Both the position numbers and the translations under genes were made by a program. Below, piece after piece: positions 1 to 4,946 of a stretch of DNA of 6,900 nucleotides (positions are counted from its first letter, which is position 1; the number at the start of each line of letters is the position of its first letter). Location: contig PLSH01000066.1 in assembly GCA_003165095.1 (NCBI GenBank), positions 1,253 to 8,152 on the forward strand. The letters run 5' to 3'. The notes beneath the pieces were generated by a model. The model did no database searches, had not been told where the DNA came from, and saw nothing but the letters and a program-made list of their open reading frames with translations. Origin of the DNA: Acidobacteriaceae bacterium. Lineage in GTDB: Bacteria > Acidobacteriota > Terriglobia > Terriglobales > Acidobacteriaceae.

Positions 1-754
1 CGCCCATGGGGTCGAAGTTCTCGATTGAGCAGATAATAATGACGTTGTCGGCCAGGTCGCGCATCACTTCGAGCTCGAATTCCTTCCAGCCGAGGACGCT
101 TTCTTCGATGAGGCACTCGTGCACGGGTGAAAGATCGAGGCCGCGGGCGAGGATTTCCATCAGCTCTTCACGGTTGTAAGCGATGCCGCCGCCGGTGCCA
201 CCGAGGGTGAAGCTGGGGCGGATGAGGACCGGAAAGCCGAGTTTGGAGGCAAAATCGAGGCCGTCGCGCAGGTTGTTTACCAGCACGGATTTTGAGACGT
301 CGAGGCCGATGCGGAGCATGGCGTCTTTGAAGAGCAGCCGGTCCTCGGCCTTCTTGATGGCCTCAAGCTTGGCGCCGATGAGTTCGACGTTATAGCGGTC
401 GAGGATGCCGGCATCGGCCAGATCGACTGCGAGGTTGAGGGCGGTCTGGCCGCCGACGGTGGGCAGCAGGGCGAATTTGCCGGATGTGGGGTTGGCGGCG
501 AGCATCTCGGCTTCAATGCGGATGATCTCCTCGACGTATTCGCGGGTGAGGGGCTCAATATAGGTGCGGTCGGCGAGGTCGGGGTCGGTCATGATAGTGG
601 CCGGGTTCGAATTGACCAGCACCACCTCGTAGCCCTCTTGTTTGAGGGCTTTGCAGGCCTGGGTGCCGGAATAGTCGAACTCGGCGGATTGGCCGATCAC
701 GATCGGGCCGGAGCCGATTACCAGGATCTTCTGGATGTCATTTCTGCGTGGCAT
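1..754 (-). CDS. carB: Carbamoyl phosphate synthetase large subunit, N-terminal part (runs off left edge)
   Basis: This is the large, synthetase subunit of carbamoyl phosphate synthetase. With CarA-derived ammonia it makes carbamoyl phosphate from bicarbonate and two ATP in the cytoplasm, for pyrimidine and arginine synthesis. Only the first 251 codons of a protein that is usually about 1,070 residues lie in the window. The N-terminus ([20 protein letters not shown]) matches the CarB pre-ATP-grasp fold, followed by [13 protein letters not shown] (25-37), [11 protein letters not shown] (49-59), [12 protein letters not shown] (98-109), KAEDR (135-139), the ATP-grasp glycine loop [19 protein letters not shown] (179-197) and IENFDPMG (244-251). 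The ATG at 754 has AGGAA about 10 nt upstream and matches the family start. It lies 13 bp after the stop of the small secreted-protein gene, so the two may be co-transcribed. The segment shows no frameshift or internal stop. Confidence 0.97.
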   Translation of the reverse strand, partial: MPRRNDIQKILVIGSGPIVIGQSAEFDYSGTQACKALKQEGYEVVLVNSNPATIMTDPDLADRTYIEPLTREYVEEIIRIEAEMLAANPTSGKFALLPTVGGQTALNLAVDLADAGILDRYNVELIGAKLEAIKKAEDRLLFKDAMLRIGLDVSKSVLVNNLRDGLDFASKLGFPVLIRPSFTLGGTGGGIAYNREELMEILARGLDLSPVHECLIEESVLGWKEFELEVMRDLADNVIIICSIENFDPMG

Positions 755-767
755 TTTTCTGCGGTTC

Positions 768-1217
768 CTAATCTCTCTTCTTATGCTCTTGAATGGCCTT
801 CTCAAGCTCTCTGCGGCTTGTTGTCGTGAACGTACAATGATCCAGCAGTATTCCAACATCGAGAATCATCCAAAGATGCGCTGGCCGTAGCATCTCTATT
901 AAATCGCTTCCCACGTCGACGCGCGCGATACCGAGCGCAAAACCCCTGGCGTTCGCGTGGATCTCGTACCCTCCGGGAGGCGCCTGGATTGAGAACTCCC
1001 CATCCGCATTTGTTGCTGCGGATGCGACGTGCTCGTCCCCCTTCAGTTCGACATCAGCATTAGGAATTGGCCTGCCGTCAGGATCGACTAATGTACCGAC
1101 CAGTGCTCCATGAACGCGGGTAACGGAGAGCGTTCGATAGACGCATTGGCCTGAACCTGTGGCGAGAACTAGGGAAAGGAATGGGAGAAACAAGAAGTAG
1201 ACATTGAATCTTTTCAT
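768..1217 (-). CDS. Small secreted protein with carboxypeptidase-regulatory-like domain
   Basis: This is a 149-residue protein of unknown specific role. Residues 1-25 form a Sec-type signal sequence: basic MKRF, then a hydrophobic stretch to about residue 20. The GSGQC that follows is not a good lipobox, so a lipoprotein is not supported. Residues about 37-100 have the pattern of a carboxypeptidase-regulatory-like (transthyretin-type beta-sandwich) domain: [20 protein letters not shown], then [19 protein letters not shown]. Such domains are common in exported acidobacterial proteins and usually act as binding or structural modules, not as peptidases; no catalytic residues are seen. The tail (111-149) is not recognised and contains C128 and a basic TTSRRELEK segment. 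The ATG at 1217 overlaps the RAYT stop by four bases (ATGA) and has a strong GGGAGGAG Shine-Dalgarno sequence. Fold assignment is fairly secure; function is unknown. Confidence 0.85.
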   Translation of the reverse strand: MKRFNVYFLFLPFLSLVLATGSGQCVYRTLSVTRVHGALVGTLVDPDGRPIPNADVELKGDEHVASAATNADGEFSIQAPPGGYEIHANARGFALGIARVDVGSDLIEMLRPAHLWMILDVGILLDHCTFTTTSRRELEKAIQEHKKRD

Positions 1218-1864
1218 CGCTCTCCTCCCTCAGGGGCAAAAGCCCGCAATTCTTGGGGAGCCTCGTTGGCACGACTGAAGTCGTGCCCTTTCAAATCGGT
1301 TATTCCGGCAGCCTGTTGAGATGCGTCATGTGGCTTGCGATTGTTTTGAAAGGGCACGGCTTCAGCCGTGCCACGGATATCGGCCTCGGTGAATGGCTTT
1401 AGCCACTGAGGGATGGGGTCCAATTTCCAACCGGGAAATGCTGACGAATACCGGTAATCCTGAGGACTCGCGCACAAGTGTCTCTTTACCGAATTTAGAT
1501 GTATGTAATGAATGTGCTTGTCAAAGTCCCCGTAGTCCCGAATTCTGTGATCAGCAAAACCTCTGCGCCAGATTTCAAGATTTGAGCCAAGATCCTTCTT
1601 TGCTCGAAATGAGAATCCGCCCTTGATGAGTTGGACCGCTTTTTCAAGCGATGTTAATGGCGTTATCAAGAGATGAAAGTGATCGGGCATCAGAACGAAC
1701 TCGTGCAGGAGATATGTGTCACCACGGTGGGAGAGTAATGTCTTGAAAAAGAGGCGCGCCCATGGTTCCGCATTAAACAGCGCTCGACGCTCCCACGTAT
1801 CTGACGTGACGAAGTAGGTCTGCGCGTTATTCGTTGAATGTTCGCGTGTGGGCTTCAAAACCAT
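1214..1864 (-). CDS. REP-associated tyrosine transposase (RAYT), Y1/HUH family, with REP-encoded C-terminal tail
   Basis: This is a single-strand HUH nuclease related to IS200/IS605 TnpA. In known RAYTs these enzymes cut and rejoin REP hairpins and are thought to spread them. The 216-residue protein carries TYFVT (16-20), the metal-binding HUH motif in MPDHFHLL (59-66; H62 and H64), WRRGFADHRIRD (99-110) and the helix HYIHLNSVK (119-127). Y120 there is the likely nucleophile by analogy with the YI..N pattern of the family; Y111 is an alternative. The recognisable domain ends near residue 148. Residues 150-173 and 191-212 are translated REP copies C and A (for example KGHDFSRA), giving an extension of about 65 residues. 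The ATG at 1864 sits in the edge of REP copy B with GAGGG directly against it. A TTG two codons later (1858) has better spacing from GAGGG. The reading frame looks intact. The stop overlaps the next gene by ATGA. Confidence 0.92.
   Translation of the reverse strand: MVLKPTREHSTNNAQTYFVTSDTWERRALFNAEPWARLFFKTLLSHRGDTYLLHEFVLMPDHFHLLITPLTSLEKAVQLIKGGFSFRAKKDLGSNLEIWRRGFADHRIRDYGDFDKHIHYIHLNSVKRHLCASPQDYRYSSAFPGWKLDPIPQWLKPFTEADIRGTAEAVPFQNNRKPHDASQQAAGITDLKGHDFSRANEAPQELRAFAPEGGER
1222..1228 (-). promoter_or_regulatory. Strong ribosome binding site built against the edge of REP copy A
   Basis: On the minus strand GGAGGAG lies 4-6 nt before the ATG at 1217. It continues without a break from the CTGAGGG edge of repeat copy A (1227-1233), so part of the purine-rich tract belongs to the repeat. 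This supports the ATG at 1217 as the start of the small secreted protein. Confidence 0.7.
1227..1294 (+). repeat. REP composite repeat, copy A (two hairpins)
   Basis: The copy begins CCCTCAG and ends CCCTTTCAA. The small hairpin is GGGC-AAAA-GCCC (1234-1245). The large one is GGCACGAC-TGAA-GTCGTGCC (1268-1287), a perfect 8-bp stem. The hairpins are 22 nt apart. The copy is in the same orientation as copy B and inverted to copy C, with the large hairpins of A and C facing each other across about 50 bp. It lies wholly inside the RAYT reading frame, near its 3' end. Confidence 0.9.
1346..1416 (-). repeat. REP composite repeat, copy C (inverted; two hairpins)
   Basis: Read on the minus strand it begins CCATCCCTCAG, has the small hairpin TGGC-TAAA-GCCA (plus-strand 1394-1405), a 21-nt spacer, then GGCACGGC-TGAA-GCCGTGCC (plus-strand 1353-1372) and CCCTTTCAA. 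It is the 3' boundary of the RAYT catalytic core and is translated as residues about 150-173 of the RAYT frame. Compared with A and B, one pair of the large stem changes from A-T to G-C, keeping the stem intact. Confidence 0.9.
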
Positions 1865-1931
1865 CCCTCAGCGGCTAAAGCCGCGAATTCATTCGCTGCT
1901 GTGCGGCACGACTGAAGTCGTGCCCTTTCAA
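1861..1931 (+). repeat. REP composite repeat, copy B (two hairpins, upstream of RAYT)
   Basis: It begins CCATCCCTCAG, with the small hairpin CGGC-TAAA-GCCG (1872-1883; one more G-C pair at the base), a 21-nt spacer, the large hairpin GGCACGAC-TGAA-GTCGTGCC (1905-1924) and a final CCCTTTCAA. It is inverted relative to copy C, so B and C bracket the RAYT core (1417-1860) with their CCATCCCTCAG edges inward. The RAYT ATG is the complement of the CAT inside that edge. Confidence 0.9.
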
Positions 1932-1979
1932 GGCGATCCATCTCGAAAGAAATAGTGCAAGAGATTGATTTTGCGTTCC

Positions 1980-2008
1980 AAAAAACAGCGGAGCCAAAAG
2001 CCCCGCTG
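1980..2008 (-). terminator. Intrinsic terminator downstream of carA
   Basis: Read on the minus strand there is a 9-bp stem, CAGCGGGGC pairing with GCTCCGCTG (one G-U pair), a 5-nt loop (UUUUG), then six consecutive U. It starts 35 bp after the carA stop and is well placed to end the lepB-carA transcript before the RAYT/REP module. The plus strand lacks a comparable U tract. Confidence 0.88.
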
Positions 2009-2043
2009 CTTTGCAATTTCGAAAATTTCGTGCGCCACAGGCT

Positions 2044-3189
2044 TCATCCCTTCCATTCCTCCATCATCAGGCGGAAGTCGCGGAACAGGTAATGCGAATC
2101 GTGGGGGCCTGGGGCGGCTTCGGGGTGGTACTGGACGCTGAAGAGAGGGAGCGTTCTGTGGCGCAGGCCTTCGAGGGTTTGGTCGTTCAGATCTACATGA
2201 GTCAATTCGACTTCGTTGGCGTTGATGGAGTCGGGATCGACGGCGAAGTTGTGGTTGTGGGCGGTAATCTCGACCTTGCCGGTTGCGTTGTTGCGGACGG
2301 GGTGGTTGCCGCCGTGGTGTCCGAATTTGAGCTTGTAGGTACGGCCGCCGAGGGCCAGGCCGGTGAGTTGGTGGCCAAGACAGATGCCGAAAACCGGCAC
2401 GCGACCCAGAAATTTGCGAATGGCGCGCACGGCGTAGTCGACCGGCTCGGGGTCGCCGGGGCCGTTGGAGAGGAAGACGCCGTCGGGCTTGAGAGCCAGG
2501 ACGTCTTCGGCAGTGGTTTCGGCCGGAACCACGGTGACGCGGCAGTCCTCGCGGGTTAACATGCGCAGAATGTTGTACTTGATCCCGAAATCATAGGCCA
2601 CGACGTGGTGCTTGCGCACTCCCGCGCCCTGGATCAGCGCTGGGGCCAATAAGGGGTCTCCAGACTGGTTGCGGGAGTCGTCGGAGTCAAAAGGATAAAT
2701 GGACTTTGTGGACACTACGCGGGCCAGATCTGTTCCATCCATCTTGCGTATTTTCTTTGCTTTCTGAACAAGAGCTTCAGTGTTACTTTCAGTTGTGGAA
2801 ATCACGCCGCGCATGACGCCATGGGTGCGAAGATGGCGAACCAGAGCGCGGGTATCGATCTCGGCCAGGACGGGGACGGAATAGCGCTCCATGTACTCGT
2901 CTGTGACCTGCTCGGAGCGCCAGTTGGAGCCGATGGCGGAGAATTCGCGGACGATCAGGCCTTCAATATAAGGCCGGGCCGACTCGTTATCAGCCTGGTT
3001 GGTGCCGTAATTGCCGATCTGGGGGTTGGTAAGGACGACGATCTGGCCGGCGTAGGAGGGGTCGGTGGCAATTTCCTGGTAACCGGTAAGTGACGTATTA
3101 AAAACGACTTCGCCCTGGCACTCGCCAAGTGCGCCATAGCCGTGGCCGCGGAAGATGCGCCCGTCTTCGAGCGCGAGAATTGCCTGCAT
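2044..3189 (-). CDS. carA: Carbamoyl phosphate synthetase small subunit (glutamine amidotransferase)
   Basis: This subunit hydrolyses glutamine and channels ammonia to CarB for carbamoyl phosphate synthesis. From the chosen start the protein has 381 residues, the usual family length. The N-terminal CPSase domain (1 to about 145) shows LEDGRIFRG (7-15), [13 protein letters not shown] (28-40) and NPQIGNYG (55-62). The class I glutamine amidotransferase domain (about 194-373) shows [10 protein letters not shown] (200-209), SNGPGDPEP (241-249), the nucleophile elbow GICLGHQ with C270, and QYHPEA with H355 and E357, completing the Cys-His-Glu triad. The ATG at 3189 is preceded by GGAG with a 5-nt gap; an in-frame TTG at 3213 lacks such a site. 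The gene lies 75 bp after lepB on the same strand, so they probably share a transcript. An intrinsic terminator follows, and carB is over 1.2 kb away. Confidence 0.97.
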   Translation of the reverse strand: MQAILALEDGRIFRGHGYGALGECQGEVVFNTSLTGYQEIATDPSYAGQIVVLTNPQIGNYGTNQADNESARPYIEGLIVREFSAIGSNWRSEQVTDEYMERYSVPVLAEIDTRALVRHLRTHGVMRGVISTTESNTEALVQKAKKIRKMDGTDLARVVSTKSIYPFDSDDSRNQSGDPLLAPALIQGAGVRKHHVVAYDFGIKYNILRMLTREDCRVTVVPAETTAEDVLALKPDGVFLSNGPGDPEPVDYAVRAIRKFLGRVPVFGICLGHQLTGLALGGRTYKLKFGHHGGNHPVRNNATGKVEITAHNHNFAVDPDSINANEVELTHVDLNDQTLEGLRHRTLPLFSVQYHPEAAPGPHDSHYLFRDFRLMMEEWKG

Positions 3190-3194
3190 TGCCG

Positions 3195-3198
3195 CTCC
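3195..3198 (-). promoter_or_regulatory. Ribosome binding site deciding the carA start
   Basis: Minus-strand GGAG lies 5 nt before the ATG at 3189 (GGAGCGGCA-ATG). It falls inside the extension that an upstream TTG start at 3213 would add, which argues for the shorter 381-residue CarA. Confidence 0.75.
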
Positions 3199-3264
3199 GA
3201 GGAGTGGATTCAACCGATTTTAGCAGAGTTGGGCGGTGGAATTCCGGGTCGAATTCCATATAGG

Positions 3265-3876
3265 TCAGCGAACCACGCCGGCGTCCTTTGCGGGCCAGTA
3301 AACAAAGACGGCCTTGCCATAGATGAGATTGCGGGCGACGGGGCCGAACTCCCTGCTGTCAGAGGAGATGGAGCGATGGTCGCCCATCATGAAATAGAAG
3401 TCCTGGGGTACGATCATCTCGGACATGGAGTGGGTGTCACGGTACTCTTCGGGGACGTAGTCCTCACTCAAAGGGCGGCCATTGAGCCAGACGACGCCGC
3501 GGATGATGCGAAGCCGGTCGCCGGGCAAGGCAATTACGCGCTTGATGTAGCTCTTTTCCGGATCGCGCGGGTAGTGGAAGACGACAATGTCGCCGCGTTC
3601 CACGGCCGCGATGTGATAGACGAACTTGTTGATGAAGAGACGGTCGCGATCCTCGAGACGAGGTAACATGCTGGTTCCCTCAACCCGGACAGGCTGGTAG
3701 AGGAAAACGATGATGAGCACCGAGGCGATGGTTGAGATGGCCACGTCGCGCAACCAGAGGCCGGCGGCGCTGGTTGCGCGAAGCGGGACCGGCGCAGGTT
3801 CTGGGGCCGGTTGGCCTGCCGGCGCAATGGCCGAACCGGGCTGGAGGTCTGAGGGATGATCGGGAACCGTCTGCAT
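3265..3876 (-). CDS. lepB: Signal peptidase I
   Basis: This is a type I (S26) leader peptidase, a membrane-anchored serine protease that removes Sec and Tat signal peptides on the outer face of the inner membrane. From the ATG at 3876 it has 203 residues. It has an Ala/Pro-rich cytoplasmic N-terminus (about 1-40), one membrane segment (about 44-60, VAISTIASVLIIVFLY), the active-site box VEGTSMLP (65-72) with nucleophile S69, the box containing DIVVF (96-100), YIKRVIALPGD (110-120) with general base K112, and MGDHRSISSDSREFG (164-178). All the expected S26 boxes are present. The ATG has AAGG 5 nt upstream. An in-frame TTG at 3900 would add 8 residues and has GGAG 11 nt away, so it is less likely. 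The gene is first in a probable lepB-carA transcript, with its promoter in 3877-4207. Confidence 0.96.
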   Translation of the reverse strand: MQTVPDHPSDLQPGSAIAPAGQPAPEPAPVPLRATSAAGLWLRDVAISTIASVLIIVFLYQPVRVEGTSMLPRLEDRDRLFINKFVYHIAAVERGDIVVFHYPRDPEKSYIKRVIALPGDRLRIIRGVVWLNGRPLSEDYVPEEYRDTHSMSEMIVPQDFYFMMGDHRSISSDSREFGPVARNLIYGKAVFVYWPAKDAGVVR

Positions 3877-3881
3877 TGCCG

Positions 3882-3885
3882 CCTT
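3882..3885 (-). promoter_or_regulatory. Ribosome binding site supporting the lepB ATG start
   Basis: Minus-strand AAGG lies 5 nt before the ATG at 3876 (AAGGCGGCA-ATG). The arrangement closely resembles that at carA, where GCGGCA also precedes the ATG, and favours this start over the TTG at 3900. Confidence 0.6.
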
Positions 3886-3958
3886 GTTCTTTGGAATCAA
3901 TCAGTAACCGACTCCAGGAGGAATATATGCTTTAGCCGGATCAAAAATGGGAGCATGG

Positions 3959-3993
3959 TCCCGAGCGTCTTGCATATCACCTGCGGCTCGGGA
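3959..3993. repeat. 8-bp inverted repeat upstream of lepB
   Basis: TCCCGAGC (3959-3966) is the exact reverse complement of GCTCGGGA (3986-3993), separated by 19 nt. It lies about 80 bp before the lepB ATG. It could be a leader hairpin or an operator. No U tract follows in either direction, so it is not an intrinsic terminator. A match of this size can also arise by chance. Confidence 0.35.
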
Positions 3994-4174
3994 TTCTGCC
4001 TCTGGAAATCTCGGCGAATATCACCAGTATAGAGATAGACGGGCGGAGGTGGAAGTCGCCGCATTCATCGAGGGGTAATAACACATTTGGGGGAACGAGT
4101 TGTAGCTGGTAATACTACGTTCGATGGATTGTGAAGGTTACCAAGGGGTGTTCGAATCTGGTGCAAAGAGGACT

Positions 4175-4196
4175 CGCGATTGAAACGGAAATCGCG
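4175..4196. repeat. 7-bp inverted repeat just upstream of the 240-residue protein gene
   Basis: CGCGATT (4175-4181) pairs with AATCGCG (4190-4196) around an 8-nt loop and ends 11 bp before the ATG at 4208. If transcribed it would place a hairpin next to the translation start, whose Shine-Dalgarno is weak. Regulation is inferred only from position. Confidence 0.3.
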
Positions 4197-4207
4197 TTTG
4201 AGACAAA

Positions 4208-4930
4208 ATGGCCACCTTCCACCCGTTTCCTGAAATTTCGGCTGCCTTCAATGCGCTACCTCCATCCACCCCGTCCCGAATTCGTGGGACCGGATTGCTT
4301 GTTCCCTTCCTCTACGCGACGCTTGGGTTGGGGTTCGGAACTGTAGCTGGAACGGCCCTGGCAGCGGCTTCGCTTCAAGGGGGCCCGGTGACGGCGAGCG
4401 AGCTGATAACAGCCAGTTCTCCGTCGGATGGATACGCGATCCGGCCGATCGCCAACGTGATCCAGTCGCCCGCGGTTGAACCGCAGACCGTCCCACAGAC
4501 GGCAAAACTGGAGATCTCCACCTCTCCTAAACCTGCACACCCCATTTTGAGGATTGCCAGCAAGCATAATGCTGTCAGCAATTTATCCATCGCCAGCGAG
4601 TCTTCTGATGAGCAATCGCCGGTTAACAGCGCTTCTGTTACCAACGCGACACCGGTTTCCACCGAGGAAGCACAGCCGGACAGTGTGACGCCGAGTCAGT
4701 TCGCATTCTCCAGCGAGGGTGACGCAACGGTTTCTGACTACGACGCCTCAACGGGAAGAATTGAGACCTACGAAGGCAGGATTTTCGTCATCAACGCGTC
4801 AGCCGGTACCAGCAGTTCGACGTCGTGGCAAGACTATCAGGGGAATCTCCACTACCGTTGCGACCAAAATGGAAGCTGCACCCTGTCTCGGAGCGGAGTT
4901 GTGGTTCCCAACGCAAAGCTGATGATTTAG
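4208..4930 (+). CDS. Hypothetical single-pass membrane protein with Ser/Thr/Pro-rich linker and C-terminal cysteine-pair motif
   Basis: This 240-residue protein is not assigned to a named family. Residues 1-28 are a cytoplasmic-looking N-terminus ending in the basic SRIRG. Residues about 29-55 form one hydrophobic, Gly/Ala-rich segment (LLVPFLYATLGLGFGTVAG...), either an uncleaved anchor or a late signal peptide. Residues 60-170 are low-complexity, rich in Ser, Thr, Pro and Ala, and look disordered. The C-terminus (about 172-240) appears folded: ETYEGRIFVIN (186-196), WQDYQGNLHYRCDQNGSC (207-224) and VVVPNAKLMI (231-240). C218 and C224 could form a disulfide, which fits an exported position. 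The start has only a weak GAGA upstream and no better start is seen in frame. The gene converges on the VirB10-like gene, 16 bp apart. It could be a cell-envelope protein; no function is claimed. Confidence 0.8.
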   Translation: MATFHPFPEISAAFNALPPSTPSRIRGTGLLVPFLYATLGLGFGTVAGTALAAASLQGGPVTASELITASSPSDGYAIRPIANVIQSPAVEPQTVPQTAKLEISTSPKPAHPILRIASKHNAVSNLSIASESSDEQSPVNSASVTNATPVSTEEAQPDSVTPSQFAFSSEGDATVSDYDASTGRIETYEGRIFVINASAGTSSSTSWQDYQGNLHYRCDQNGSCTLSRSGVVVPNAKLMI

Positions 4931-4946
4931 ATCAACTTACAACGCG

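Larger units (their letters stand above)
3877..4207. other. Divergent intergenic region between lepB and the 240-residue protein gene
   Basis: This 331-bp stretch must hold the promoters for lepB (leftward) and the gene at 4208 (rightward). I could not find a convincing -35/-10 pair on either strand. Visible elements are an 8-bp inverted repeat (3959-3966 with 3986-3993), a 7-bp inverted repeat just before the gene at 4208 (4175-4181 with 4190-4196), a near-perfect Shine-Dalgarno followed by a two-codon ORF (3916-3935), and GGTAATA twice (4074 and 4109). No RNA gene or longer ORF with good support is seen. Confidence 0.6.

Noticed and set aside
1227..1416. CRISPR array or tandem repeat interpretation of the repeated palindromes
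   Set aside because: The three copies differ in orientation and spacing (about 50 and 445 bp apart), have internal double hairpins and surround a RAYT gene, which fits REP elements and not a CRISPR array.
2011..2559. Plus-strand 182-residue ORF opposite carA
   Set aside because: It is a shadow of carA on the other strand. Its composition is dominated by Val, Gly and Ala and it has no recognisable domain, while the carA frame carries full catalytic motifs.
3190..3213. TTG start at 3213 giving CarA eight extra residues
   Set aside because: The ATG at 3189 has GGAG at ideal spacing and gives the usual family length.
3142..3666. Plus-strand 174-residue ORF spanning the carA start and lepB
   Set aside because: It lies antisense to two well-supported genes and the gap between them, with no Shine-Dalgarno or family features.
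4074..4115. Direct repeat GGTAATA at 4074 and 4109 as an operator pair
   Set aside because: Seven bases repeated twice in an intergenic region is expected by chance, and no symmetric or promoter-linked arrangement supports it.
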